Positions 17,168 to 26,036 of a DNA stretch of 64,000 bases are shown piece after piece. Location of the stretch: positions 124,001-188,000 of the forward strand of contig CAUSDX010000003.1 of assembly GCA_963530615.1 (NCBI GenBank), written 5' to 3'. The position numbers and the translations under genes are program-made. This DNA comes from JABCPE02 sp963530615. Lineage in GTDB: Bacteria > Bacteroidota > Bacteroidia > Flavobacteriales > Weeksellaceae. How positions within the stretch are numbered: position 1 is the stretch's first letter; every line of letters begins with the position of its first letter. Under the pieces are notes generated by a model. It was not told the DNA's origin and searched no databases. It saw nothing but the letters and a program-made list of their open reading frames with translations.

Positions 17168-17440
17168 TTAAGGCTGCTGCACTTCAAATCGCTGACAAGC
17201 CTCCGTATCTCCTACTCTTACCTTATTGATATGAGTAAATTTTACATTAGAATCTGCAAGAATGAATTGTAAAGACTTCTTCACACAATAGCCTATTTTA
17301 TACGCCACAGCGATACACACCCTGTGGTCTCCCACTAGCCCCATACCCATGTAAATGTACTCTCCCAATCTGAACTCTTCACTAGCATTATATTCTCTCT
17401 CCTTTTGTATTTCTTCCGTCATTAAATCTTCTGGTCTCAT
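17168..17440 (-). CDS. Hypothetical protein in the nrd cluster
   Basis: A 90-residue protein that I do not recognise. It is soluble, has three Cys (Cys42, Cys52 and Cys81 by my count), a central hydrophobic strand pair (EYIYMGMGLVG, VCIAVAYKIGYCV) and no ATP-cone signature. It lies between the DUF421 gene and nrdA on the same strand, 31 bases after DUF421, so it is probably co-transcribed from nrdB. A second ATG at codon 7 is an alternative start. Confidence 0.6.
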   Translation of the reverse strand: MRPEDLMTEEIQKEREYNASEEFRLGEYIYMGMGLVGDHRVCIAVAYKIGYCVKKSLQFILADSNVKFTHINKVRVGDTEACQRFEVQQP

Positions 17441-17471
17441 TTTTTATATTTTTTAAATTAAATCTATATTT

Positions 17472-18161
17472 TTACTCCTCTTCTGTTCCTGGCTCAGCAC
17501 CAATATAAGGCACGGCATATATCACTCCGTTTTCATACTCGGCTAGGAAAATTTGCTGAACGCTCTCATACCCCATATCCTCCAAACGCTCTTTGAGCCA
17601 CTCTTCTGTCTTATCAAGCGTCTCCAAAATCCCTAACTGCACCGTACCATCAGTAATAATGGGATACTTCGGGTTTTCCTCTCCCGCTAATACGATAATC
17701 AGCTCCCCATTTTGCTCCAATACCGCTCTCTTTACCTCCTTCAAACGATAAACACCTTCTTTTCTCAGCTTAAAAGACACATCATGTGCTGTAAGCCCAG
17801 CCTTTTTACAAGCTTCTATATCTATCTGTCCTCTATTTATAATGATAAGTGGTTCACCATCAATGAGAACTTTTATCTGATGGTTTTTAGTTTTAAGTCT
17901 TCTTAAAGATAGGATTAAGAATGTCCAGATCACTAAAATCATGAAGAACTCAAAAAGAGTGACATTAGGACTATAAATTACCCCACCAATAATGCCCCCT
18001 AGAACATAATTCTGTATCTGGTCCATCGCAGAGTTAGGTGCTAAATTACCCTTGCCTGACACATTGATTACCAATATTAAAGCAACTAACCCTAATAATA
18101 GTTTCAGGAATACATTGAGATAGAAAAACTGCTCAGTCTGTAACCAATCAAATATAGTCAT
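17472..18161 (-). CDS. DUF421 (YetF-like) membrane protein
   Basis: Inner-membrane protein of 229 residues. Three hydrophobic helices occupy about 15-85, followed by the DUF421 domain, with IKVLIDGEPLIIINRGQID near 96-114 and AGLTAHDVSFKLRKEGV near 122-138. This family has no settled biochemical role. It begins 3 bases after nrdB ends, so it is in the same transcription unit between nrdB and nrdA. The acidic tail PGTEEE has no known meaning. Confidence 0.87.
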   Translation of the reverse strand: MTIFDWLQTEQFFYLNVFLKLLLGLVALILVINVSGKGNLAPNSAMDQIQNYVLGGIIGGVIYSPNVTLFEFFMILVIWTFLILSLRRLKTKNHQIKVLIDGEPLIIINRGQIDIEACKKAGLTAHDVSFKLRKEGVYRLKEVKRAVLEQNGELIIVLAGEENPKYPIITDGTVQLGILETLDKTEEWLKERLEDMGYESVQQIFLAEYENGVIYAVPYIGAEPGTEEE

Positions 18162-18164
18162 CTA

Positions 18165-19124
18165 CTAAAACAAATCATTTTCAGAAATAGATTTATCATG
18201 TTTCGTGTAAGCCGTAGGTCTCTTCGCAAAGAAATCATCTAACTCATTAGCGAATACCTCCTCCTCAAACCAAAGCATAGGCTTAACCTCCTCCATAGTG
18301 ATGTTAAAAGGTTTCTGTAATCCTAATTGAACTAATGATTCATCTAATCTGTATCTCATATAATTAGATAAATCCGTCTTTGAAAAAAATTCTAATTCTC
18401 CATTCTCAAAAATCCAATCAAGCATCTTATCTTCTAACTCAATATAATTCTTCATAAAGTTTTCTACTTCCTTTCTTGCTTTTTCTTTCATCTCTGGGTT
18501 TTCCTCAAAGATTTTTCTAATGATGAAAATCCCTGCATTAGCATGAAGTTGTTCATCTACACTCGTCCAAGCGATGATATTTGCTACATTTTTCATATAT
18601 CCTTTGAACCTCGTAAAAGATAAAATTGTAGCGAACTGACTAAATAAAGAAGCATTTTCTATAATCAAAGTAAAGAACAATATTCTCTCCAAAGCATTCT
18701 CCTTATTCTTAGCCAAATATTCTTTCAAGACTTGACTCCTCTCCTTAAAAATAGGAACTTCCAAAAGATTTTCAAACTCATTATTATATCCTAAAACCTC
18801 CAATAATCTAGAATACGCTTCCGAATGCCTAAACTCACACTCCGCAAAAGTAGCTCCTAAACCATTAAATTCTGGCTTTGGAAAAAGGTCATATAAATCT
18901 CCCCAAAAAGTCTTTACCGATACTTCCACTTGAGCAATTCCCAACAAAGCTCTTTTCACCGCTTCTTTCTCTTCCATGGATAAATTAGACTTAAAATCTT
19001 GAATATCCGCTGTAAACTCCACCTCTGAATGAACCCAAAAAGATTTATTCATTGCATCTACAAATTGCATCACTTCTGGATACTCAAAAGGCTTATAACT
19101 CTCTCTTTTGTCAAAAATTCCCAT
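18165..19124 (-). CDS. nrdB: Ribonucleoside-diphosphate reductase, beta subunit
   Basis: Radical-generating subunit of class I ribonucleotide reductase. The 319-residue protein carries the dimetal ligands in EFRHSEAY (Glu, His), IIENASLF (Glu) and SVDEQLHANAG (Glu, His). A Tyr four residues after the His of EFRHSEAY occupies the radical position. The protein begins directly with the ferritin-like fold: there is no N-terminal ATP-cone, unlike the NrdB of some Bacteroidetes whose NrdA lacks one. It is first in the cluster nrdB, DUF421, 90-aa protein, nrdA. Confidence 0.96.
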   Translation of the reverse strand: MGIFDKRESYKPFEYPEVMQFVDAMNKSFWVHSEVEFTADIQDFKSNLSMEEKEAVKRALLGIAQVEVSVKTFWGDLYDLFPKPEFNGLGATFAECEFRHSEAYSRLLEVLGYNNEFENLLEVPIFKERSQVLKEYLAKNKENALERILFFTLIIENASLFSQFATILSFTRFKGYMKNVANIIAWTSVDEQLHANAGIFIIRKIFEENPEMKEKARKEVENFMKNYIELEDKMLDWIFENGELEFFSKTDLSNYMRYRLDESLVQLGLQKPFNITMEEVKPMLWFEEEVFANELDDFFAKRPTAYTKHDKSISENDLF

Positions 19125-19186
19125 AATCTTTTTCCTCTATTTTCTTTGAATTAAACTTACATTTTTTTCAGAAACAAATTCTGCTA

Positions 19187-19194
19187 CAAAAATA
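19187..19194 (-). promoter_or_regulatory. Candidate -7 element of nrdB
   Basis: TATTTTTG on the minus strand fits TAnnTTTG and would start transcripts about 55 bases before the nrdB ATG. No -33 TTG is seen at the right distance. The rest of 19125-19360 is AT-rich and shows nothing else. Confidence 0.4.
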
Positions 19195-19360
19195 AGAAGA
19201 AATTAAAATTTTTCCTTATTAAATTTTTCCACACCATCCCAAAGCATTATAAATAAGCTACTTAAATCCATTTATTACATTTAAAGTTAAACACTCACTT
19301 GATAGCTCTTTATTCATCAGTAAAAACTATTAAACACATCATATAATAATAAAGTTATCC

Positions 19361-19395
19361 ATAAAAAAGGAGTATTAGAAAAAACCAATACTCCC
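19361..19395 (-). terminator. Terminator of the ATP synthase operon
   Basis: On the minus strand GGAGTATT (19394-19387) pairs with AATACTCC (19376-19369), followed by TTTTTTAT. It lies 28 bases after the atpG stop. Confidence 0.85.
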
Positions 19396-19422
19396 ATAAA
19401 AAATCTTATAATAAAAAACTTA

Positions 19423-20283
19423 TTATCCCTTTTTCAATGCTTCAGCACCAGAAACAATTTCCAAAATTTCATTGGTAATTGCTGCTTGTCTTGCTTTATT
19501 ATAGAATATCACTAATTCATTCTTTAAAGCTTTTGCATTATCTGTTGCTTTATGCATTGCTGTCATCCTTGCTCCATGCTCAGAAGCCACAGAATCCAAT
19601 ACTGCTTTATACACCTGAGTTTTAATAGATTTAGGAATTAAGGTTTCTAAAATAGTTTCCTTATTTGGTTCATAAATGTATTCCTCTTCTACTTGCTTCT
19701 CAACCTGTTCAGGCATTGTAATAGGCAATAACTTTTCAGTAATCACCTTCTGAGTTGCAGCATTGACAAACTTATTATAAACCAAATAAACTTCATCAAA
19801 TTTACCTTCCTTAAAATCCACCATTACCCTACTTGTCAATTTTGCAATAGCCTCAAAACTCAAACTATCATAAATAGAACTTTGGTTGTCATACACTACT
19901 TTATTTTTTCTAATCGCATCATATACTTTTTTTCCAACCGTAAGCACTTCTATTTCTATCTCTTCATTAGCTTTATAATTGGCATTAAGTTCTTTAATTA
20001 CAGAAGAATTAAACGCTCCCGCCAATCCTCTATTAGAAGAAATAGTGATATAAAGAATTTTTCTAACTTCTCTTTTATGAGCATATTCTGACGAAGTTCC
20101 TTCAGAACCTACACTTACTTTTTGTATCAACTCTTGAAGTTTTTCAGAATAAGGTCTAAGCATTGTAATGGCATCTTGTGCTTTTTTTAGTTTCGCTGCC
20201 GAAACCATTTTCATCGCACTTGTAATCTGCATCGTAGATGATATAGATGTAATTCTGCCTCTTATCTCCTTTAAATTTGCCAT
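19423..20283 (-). CDS. atpG: ATP synthase F1 gamma subunit
   Basis: Central rotor shaft of F1. The 286-residue protein begins with the coiled-coil helix (LKEIRGRITSISSTMQITSAMKMVSAAKLKKAQ) and ends with the matching C-terminal helix (RMTAMHKATDNAKALKNEL...RQAAITNEILEI). Both halves form the stalk inside the alpha/beta ring. It is the last gene of the operon; beta (atpD) and epsilon (atpC) are absent here, which is usual in Bacteroidetes where they form a separate cluster. Confidence 0.97.
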   Translation of the reverse strand: MANLKEIRGRITSISSTMQITSAMKMVSAAKLKKAQDAITMLRPYSEKLQELIQKVSVGSEGTSSEYAHKREVRKILYITISSNRGLAGAFNSSVIKELNANYKANEEIEIEVLTVGKKVYDAIRKNKVVYDNQSSIYDSLSFEAIAKLTSRVMVDFKEGKFDEVYLVYNKFVNAATQKVITEKLLPITMPEQVEKQVEEEYIYEPNKETILETLIPKSIKTQVYKAVLDSVASEHGARMTAMHKATDNAKALKNELVIFYNKARQAAITNEILEIVSGAEALKKG

Positions 20284-20333
20284 TTGAAGTTATCTTTTGT
20301 AAGATTCTAATTTTTTAAGAATCTTCTTATACT

Positions 20334-21911
20334 TTAATTATATTTTGCTACTAACTCTGTTGCTACCTTTTTCAATACATCGGTCAAATCTTTGTCAATT
20401 TTACCAGCCTTAAGAGCTGACATTACTTCAGGATGCACAGATTTTAATGTATCTACATAATCTTTTTGGAAAGCTCTTACTTTTGCAACAGGAATATCTT
20501 TCAATAAGTTCTCCGTCCCAGCATAAATCATAGCCACTTGATCTTCTACAGGAAGTGGAGAATTTACTGGTTGTTTCAAAATTTCTACATTTTTCTCTCC
20601 TTTAGAAATTACCGCCAATGTAGCAGCATCCAAATCAGAACCAAATTTAGCAAAAGCTTCCAACTCCTTATATTGAGCTTGGTCAAGTTTCAATGTTCCA
20701 GAAACTTTCTTCATAGATTTTATTTGAGCATTACCACCTACTCTTGATACAGAAATCCCTACATTAATTGCTGGTCTAACACCTGAATTAAATAAATCAG
20801 ACTCTAAGAAAATCTGTCCATCTGTAATAGATATCACATTGGTAGGAATATACGCTGACACATCTCCTGCTTGTGTTTCAATAATAGGTAAAGCCGTCAA
20901 TGAACCTCCACCTTTTACCATAGGTTTTAATGATTCTGGTAAGTCATTCATTTGAGAAGCTATTGTATCATCTTTGATAATTTTCGCTGCTCTTTCCAAT
21001 AATCTTGAATGTAAATAGAATACATCTCCTGGATAAGCCTCACGACCAGGCGGTCTTCTTAATAAAAGAGATAACTCTCTGTATGCTACCGCTTGCTTAG
21101 ATAAATCATCATAAACAATTAATGCAGGACGACCAGTATCTCTAAAATACTCTCCTATTGCAGCACCTGCCATTGGAGCATACACCTGCATAGGTGAAGG
21201 GTCAGAAGCATTAGCTGCAACCACTACCGTATAAGCCATTGCTCCCCTATCTTCCAATGTTTTTACAATTTGAGCAACTGTAGAACCTTTCTGTCCCACT
21301 GCAACATATACACAAAATACAGGCTGTCCAGCATCATAAAATTCTTTCTGATTCAATATCGTATCAATTGCTACCGTAGTTTTTCCAGTCTGTCTATCTC
21401 CAATAATTAACTCTCTTTGTCCCCTTCCGATTGGAATCATTGAATCGATTGCTACAATTCCTGTTTGTAACGGTTCGTTTACAGGCTGACGATAAATTAC
21501 TCCTGGAGCTTTTCTTTCCAAAGGCATTTCATACAAATTACCTTCAATTGGTCCCTTACCATCGATTGGGTTTCCTAAAGTATCTACCACTCTTCCTAAT
21601 AAACCTTCTCCTACCTTAATAGAAGAAATTCTATTAGTTCTATTTACTGTATCTCCTTCTTTTACTTTTTTAGACTCTCCAAGAAGTGCTACCCCTACAT
21701 TATCCTCTTCAAGATTTAATACTATACCTTCAACTCCACTTTCAAATTTTACTAATTCTCCATATTGCACATTTTCTAAACCATAAATACGAGCAATACC
21801 ATCTCCTACTTGCAATACAGTACCTACCTCCTCTATATTAGATTGGGTATTAAAATTAGCTAACTGTTGTTTCAATATTGCAGATACCTCTGCTGGATTT
21901 ATTCCTGCCAT
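20334..21911 (-). CDS. atpA: ATP synthase F1 alpha subunit
   Basis: Non-catalytic nucleotide-binding subunit of F1, 525 residues. The N-terminal beta-barrel is followed by the P-loop GDRQTGKT near 171-178, the ALIVYDDLSKQAVAYRE region near 266-282 and the PGREAYPGDVFYLHSRLLER signature near 291-310. It carries the family's arginine loop SVSRVGGNAQ. It sits between atpH (17 bases) and atpG (50 bases) in the expected order. Confidence 0.98.
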   Translation of the reverse strand: MAGINPAEVSAILKQQLANFNTQSNIEEVGTVLQVGDGIARIYGLENVQYGELVKFESGVEGIVLNLEEDNVGVALLGESKKVKEGDTVNRTNRISSIKVGEGLLGRVVDTLGNPIDGKGPIEGNLYEMPLERKAPGVIYRQPVNEPLQTGIVAIDSMIPIGRGQRELIIGDRQTGKTTVAIDTILNQKEFYDAGQPVFCVYVAVGQKGSTVAQIVKTLEDRGAMAYTVVVAANASDPSPMQVYAPMAGAAIGEYFRDTGRPALIVYDDLSKQAVAYRELSLLLRRPPGREAYPGDVFYLHSRLLERAAKIIKDDTIASQMNDLPESLKPMVKGGGSLTALPIIETQAGDVSAYIPTNVISITDGQIFLESDLFNSGVRPAINVGISVSRVGGNAQIKSMKKVSGTLKLDQAQYKELEAFAKFGSDLDAATLAVISKGEKNVEILKQPVNSPLPVEDQVAMIYAGTENLLKDIPVAKVRAFQKDYVDTLKSVHPEVMSALKAGKIDKDLTDVLKKVATELVAKYN

Positions 21912-21928
21912 TTTATTGGATATTTTTT

Positions 21929-22468
21929 CTAAATTAAATTGAAATTTTTTCTAAGATTACTTAATTGAGTTTTCACCGAATTATCTATCTGTCTATCTCC
22001 TACTCTAAGAATATATCCACCTATAATCTCTGGCTTGATTATAAATTTTACTTGATAAGATTTATTAGGATCTATTAGAGTAGATGCTTTCACTATTTGG
22101 TCTACATTATTTTCTAAAAGTTCCTCAGCAGTAGTTAAGACTACCTTTTGAACTCCACTAAACTCTTCTACACTCAAAATATATTCTAATGCTATATCTT
22201 CTAGATATTTTTCTCTTCCTTGTTTAATTACAAGTGCTATCATATTTTGTGTAGTAGAAGAAAAACGAGAAAATATCTCTTCTGCGATACGCTGTTTTTT
22301 CTTTGTATCTATAATAGGTGAAAAGAAAAAACTCTTTAACTCTTTAGATGCAGAAATAGTTTTTGCAACATCTTTCATTTCATTGAATACGACATCAGTA
22401 GTCCCTACCTCTTTAGTATATTCCAATAATCCCTGAGCGTATCTTTTAGCAATTTTTATTGTACCCAT
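21929..22468 (-). CDS. atpH: ATP synthase delta subunit (OSCP)
   Basis: Peripheral-stalk subunit linking F1 to the b subunits. The 179-residue protein begins with IAKRYAQGLLEYTKE and ends with the conserved IIGGYILRVGDRQIDNSVKTQLSNLRK region (about 145-175). Normal length. It lies 8 bases after atpF and 17 before atpA. Confidence 0.95.
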   Translation of the reverse strand: MGTIKIAKRYAQGLLEYTKEVGTTDVVFNEMKDVAKTISASKELKSFFFSPIIDTKKKQRIAEEIFSRFSSTTQNMIALVIKQGREKYLEDIALEYILSVEEFSGVQKVVLTTAEELLENNVDQIVKASTLIDPNKSYQVKFIIKPEIIGGYILRVGDRQIDNSVKTQLSNLRKNFNLI

Positions 22469-22476
22469 AAAAAGGA

Positions 22477-22965
22477 TTAATTAAAATTTTTATTATCTAA
22501 AAGGTTTGTTATCAATTTATTTTGAGCTTCTTTATCTTCTAATCTTTGCTTAAGAATAACCTCTGCAATATCCAAAGATAAATTACTAATCTGTAATTTC
22601 ATTTCATCAATAGCAGCTGTTCTTTCCATAGCAATTGTGTATCTTGCCGCTTCAATCATTTTTTCTCCTTCTACCTTAGCCATTTCCCTAGCTTCATTTA
22701 CAATTCTATCTCTTATTTCTCTTGCTTCCCTTAAGATATTATCCTTCTCTATTCTTGCTTCGTGAATAATTCTCTCATTCTCTGCTTTCAAGTTCTGAAC
22801 CTCCTCTCTAGCTAATTTTGCTTGATTAAGAGCATCAATAATAGATGTTTCTCTTTCGTTAAGAGCACTAAGAATTGGCTTCCATGCAAATTTTGCTAAA
22901 AGAAACATTAATACTGCAAAAGTCAAGGTCATCCAAAAAACTAAACCTAATCCTGGTGTTATCAT
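22477..22965 (-). CDS. atpF: ATP synthase F0 subunit b
   Basis: Peripheral-stalk subunit of 162 residues: one membrane helix at about 5-25 (GLVFWMTLTFAVLMFLLAKF) followed by a long charged amphipathic helix that dimerises and contacts F1. The PILSALNERE segment after the helix is typical. Only one b gene is present, so the stalk is a homodimer. It follows atpE by 107 bases. Confidence 0.95.
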   Translation of the reverse strand: MITPGLGLVFWMTLTFAVLMFLLAKFAWKPILSALNERETSIIDALNQAKLAREEVQNLKAENERIIHEARIEKDNILREAREIRDRIVNEAREMAKVEGEKMIEAARYTIAMERTAAIDEMKLQISNLSLDIAEVILKQRLEDKEAQNKLITNLLDNKNFN

Positions 22966-23072
22966 TACTATTTATTTTTGATGTTATAAATTAATTCCAA
23001 AATATTTTCTTGTCATAGAAATTGAATATAATCTTGATAAGCACCAACCGTGTTACCAAGATTATAGTTAAA

Positions 23073-23279
23073 TTATTTCATGAATGGAGCAGAGAAGATC
23101 AATCCAATAAGACCAGCCCCTTCAATAAGACCACAAGCAATCAACATTGCAGCTTGTACTTTATCAGCAGCTTCTGGTTGTCTAGCGATAGCATCCATCG
23201 CATGAGAACCGATTTTAGAAATCCCGTAAGCTACACCTAATACAGCAAATGCAATTGCTACATAATTTAATTGTTCCAT
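23073..23279 (-). CDS. atpE: ATP synthase F0 subunit c
   Basis: Rotor-ring proteolipid of 68 residues with two membrane helices around a polar loop (AIARQPEAADK). The ion-binding carboxylate is the Glu in CGLIEGAGLIG. The residues around it (EGA rather than ES/T, and no partner Gln in helix 1) point to proton rather than sodium use; this is inferred from motif comparison. Longer gaps on both sides (53 and 107 bases) are common around the highly expressed c gene. Confidence 0.95.
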   Translation of the reverse strand: MEQLNYVAIAFAVLGVAYGISKIGSHAMDAIARQPEAADKVQAAMLIACGLIEGAGLIGLIFSAPFMK

Positions 23280-23332
23280 GATAAAAAAATATTTAGTTAA
23301 AATTATATTGTTAATATTCTGAACTCAATTTA

Positions 23333-24400
23333 CTAATGTGATTCTTCATGATGCTCTGCCACAGCCATCCCAATATACAAAGCCGACAAAATTGTAAAAA
23401 TATAAGCTTGAAGCGCTGCCACTAACAATTCTAATATAGACACAAACAAAGCCAAAGGAACAGATACTGCTGCTACCCCTATATTTTTAAATATAAATAT
23501 CAATGAAATGATACTCAAAATCATAATATGCCCTGCTGTAATATTAGCCATAAGACGCATTGTCAATGAAAATGGCTTCGTAAATATTCCTATAATCTCC
23601 AAAGGAATCATTATCGGCTTTAACAATAGAGGAACTGGAGGCCAAAAAATATGTTTCCAATAATCACCATTCGCATTCAATAAAATTGTAACCAATGTAA
23701 ATAATGACAATACTAAAGTTACAGCTATATTCCCTGTAAGATTCGCCCCCCCTGGAAAAAACGGCACTAATCCTAGTAAATTATTCAACCAAATAAAGAA
23801 AAACACTGATAACAAGAACGGCATAAACTTCTTGTACTTTTTAGAACCTATATTTGGAATTGCAATTCCGTCTCTTACCAACAAAACCACTGGCTCAAAA
23901 ACTCTAGCCACTCCTGTCGGCACTTGTGATTTCTTATAAGAATTTGCCATTGACACAAATAAACCTAATATAATCAACACTGAAACAAACAAAGCAAATA
24001 CATTCTTAGTAATAGACAAATCATAGAAAACATTTTCAGTTCCTTTAAATAAATCTACAATTTGTGCTCTTTCTAAACCTTCCTCATTCGTTAAAACTCC
24101 GTGATGCAAAGTATACCCATCAACCACCTCTCCATGTGCAATTTCGCTTGACATCATAAAATGCCAACCGTTAGTGTCTTTTACTATAATAGGCAATGGA
24201 ATTGAAACATGAAATTCATTTTCTTCTCCTTCATTCAAAGTAGCAATATGCCACTCATGAGTATCATAAATATGATGGTTAATCAATTCTGAAGGATTGA
24301 ATACTTCCCCCTTCTCACTTTCATGTTCTCCCGCATAGACAAGACCACAAAACAAAGTAAGCACTAATCCTAAAAACAATGAATAAAATCTTCGGTTCAT
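23333..24400 (-). CDS. atpB: ATP synthase F0 subunit a
   Basis: Stator channel subunit. At 355 residues it is longer than the E. coli protein because of an N-terminal signal peptide (FYSLFLGLVLTLFCGLVYAG) and a soluble His-rich region to about 125, as seen in other Bacteroidetes. Five to six helices follow. The essential Arg is in FSLTMRLMANITAGH, and the C-terminal helix holds ELLVAALQAYIF. It lies between the small I-like gene and atpE. Confidence 0.96.
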   Translation of the reverse strand: MNRRFYSLFLGLVLTLFCGLVYAGEHESEKGEVFNPSELINHHIYDTHEWHIATLNEGEENEFHVSIPLPIIVKDTNGWHFMMSSEIAHGEVVDGYTLHHGVLTNEEGLERAQIVDLFKGTENVFYDLSITKNVFALFVSVLIILGLFVSMANSYKKSQVPTGVARVFEPVVLLVRDGIAIPNIGSKKYKKFMPFLLSVFFFIWLNNLLGLVPFFPGGANLTGNIAVTLVLSLFTLVTILLNANGDYWKHIFWPPVPLLLKPIMIPLEIIGIFTKPFSLTMRLMANITAGHIMILSIISLIFIFKNIGVAAVSVPLALFVSILELLVAALQAYIFTILSALYIGMAVAEHHEESH

Positions 24401-24455
24401 TTTTTTATTTTATTGGTTTGCAAATATATTCAATTTAATTGAAGTTAAAAAGTAT

Positions 24456-24818
24456 TTAAGATTGATTTTTATCAGATTTTTGATTATTTCTCATACCCGA
24501 TAATACAGAAATATACAAAGGTATTGACAACAAGAAAAATACTGTCGCAATAAATATTGCTAATACTGAATTATCTCTAATAAAAAACATCCAAAAAACA
24601 ACCCATAAAATATCTTTCAAAAAATTCATTCCCATAAATTTCATTAAGGATATAGATTCTTGCTTAAATCCTTGATACAAATACAAAACTATTACATTCA
24701 ATATCATAAAAGACAAAGCAATCCCTCCTACATGCACTGCATACTCTGGACACCAATAAAGATAGCCTCCTATCAAAAAGGCAACCATTATATAAATAAT
24801 AATACTTATTCTCTTCAA
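24456..24818 (-). CDS. Small membrane protein at the head of the atp operon (AtpI-like position)
   Basis: A 120-residue protein with four hydrophobic segments (about 4-22, 30-50, 66-82, 85-106) and a charged C-terminus. Its place directly before atpB is where many operons carry AtpI or AtpZ, which assist c-ring assembly or ion supply, but I see no decisive AtpI motif. The start at 24818 is TTG and gives MKRISIII, a sensible membrane N-terminus; the next ATG at codon 11 would cut into the first helix. Confidence 0.6.
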   Translation of the reverse strand: MKRISIIIYIMVAFLIGGYLYWCPEYAVHVGGIALSFMILNVIVLYLYQGFKQESISLMKFMGMNFLKDILWVVFWMFFIRDNSVLAIFIATVFFLLSIPLYISVLSGMRNNQKSDKNQS

Positions 24819-24832
24819 AAGTATATTTTTTG

Positions 24833-24840
24833 CAAAAATA
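24833..24840 (-). promoter_or_regulatory. Candidate -7 element of the ATP synthase operon
   Basis: TATTTTTGCA on the minus strand matches the Bacteroidetes -7 and ends 14 bases before the TTG start. A second match, TACTTTTG (24823-24816), overlaps that TTG; if it is the one used, translation must begin at the ATG at 24788. No -33 TTG is evident for either. Confidence 0.45.
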
Positions 24841-24892
24841 AAAATTTATTTAATAACTATAAAAAATAGAAATATATTTTTTTCTAGCCTTC

Positions 24893-25309
24893 TCACATTT
24901 CATCTATTAGAAAAAATTCTTCATCTTCATCATCCCAAAATTCATCACTATCTATAAAGTTATCCATATCCCTCCTATCTTTTTTCGTTGGTCTTCCCAA
25001 TCCTTTCTGGCGATAATAATCTTGTGAAAGTTTTCTTATTTTAAGGAGTTCGTACTGCTCTTTTTCTGTCATGTCCACAACATAGAGAGCTACCAACTTT
25101 GCCCCCACTCTACTTTTAGGAATTTGAATTATCTTAATCTTATAATTGATTTGATTTTTCCTAATCTCTATTATCTCTCCTTCCTTTACTTCTCTTGAAG
25201 CTTTAACTATCTGACCTCCGATAGACACTCTATTTTTTTTAATTTCTTCGGCAGAGATATTTCTTGTTTTGTAAAAACGAACACTCCATAAAAATTTATC
25301 TAAACGCAT
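24893..25309 (-). CDS. S4-domain RNA-binding protein (Hsp15/HslR-like)
   Basis: A 138-residue protein with an N-terminal S4 domain (MRLDKFLWSVRFYKTR...RVSIGGQIVKASREVKEGE), the layout of Hsp15, which binds 50S subunits carrying stalled nascent chains. The middle QKGLGRPTKKDRRD is basic, as in the family, and the tail is strongly acidic (SDEFWDDEDEEFF). It follows recO by 28 bases on the same strand. Function in this organism is inferred from family. Confidence 0.9.
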   Translation of the reverse strand: MRLDKFLWSVRFYKTRNISAEEIKKNRVSIGGQIVKASREVKEGEIIEIRKNQINYKIKIIQIPKSRVGAKLVALYVVDMTEKEQYELLKIRKLSQDYYRQKGLGRPTKKDRRDMDNFIDSDEFWDDEDEEFFLIDEM

Positions 25310-25337
25310 TTTACCACTTTTATAATTTCAGACCTAT

Positions 25338-26021
25338 TTATTCTGCAAAAATCATCTTTAACACTTCCAAAGATTTAGGCGTTTTGAAATCTGGAAAATG
25401 ATAATGACAATATAGCATAACAGAATCTAAAAATTGCCTTTTCAATTCATTTTTCATTTTAATATTAGAAATACCAGACTCTAAAATATAGTTTTTCCAC
25501 AAACTTGAAATTTCTTCATTAAACAGATGATGGCTTTCCATCATCTCAAAACTCCCAGTTTCTGGTTCCAAATACTTAGCTTCATTTACCAATGGGGCTA
25601 CTCCTTGCACCTTCAAAAACTTTACCAAGAAAATAAAATGTGCATAAAAATCCTCTCTCTCCACTGCATTACAAAACTCCTTAATCGCATGGTATATATT
25701 TTCTTGTTTCACTTCTGTTCTTAATACTTGGCTCAAAAATTCTGCCACAAAAAATATCATTGATGAAATGCGAATATCATTGCTATATAATGACTTACAT
25801 TGTTCTATTTTTTTGATATTAACAATATTGCTTTTACAATACTCATCAGTTACAAAGGTAATTTCATTAAGTGGAGCTAAATATGCTTTCTTCTTATTCT
25901 TAGCAGAGTAAATTCCTGTCAAAAAATAAGACTGAAAACCCATTTTTTGAGTAAAACAATGTACTATCACATCATGATCTCCATACCTTACATAAGACAG
26001 TAAATATCCTACATCAGTCAT
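25338..26021 (-). CDS. recO: DNA repair protein RecO
   Basis: Loads RecA at gaps with RecF/RecR. The 227-residue protein has the N-terminal OB fold (YVRYGDHDVIVHCFTQKMGF) and the helical C-terminal domain. The usual four-Cys zinc site is not evident, which is common in Bacteroidetes RecO. A stop codon lies just upstream of the ATG, so the N-terminus is fixed although slightly shorter than usual. It is 15 bases downstream of the metallophosphatase gene. Confidence 0.9.
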   Translation of the reverse strand: MTDVGYLLSYVRYGDHDVIVHCFTQKMGFQSYFLTGIYSAKNKKKAYLAPLNEITFVTDEYCKSNIVNIKKIEQCKSLYSNDIRISSMIFFVAEFLSQVLRTEVKQENIYHAIKEFCNAVEREDFYAHFIFLVKFLKVQGVAPLVNEAKYLEPETGSFEMMESHHLFNEEISSLWKNYILESGISNIKMKNELKRQFLDSVMLYCHYHFPDFKTPKSLEVLKMIFAE

Positions 26022-26036
26022 CTTCAGCTTCTCATT

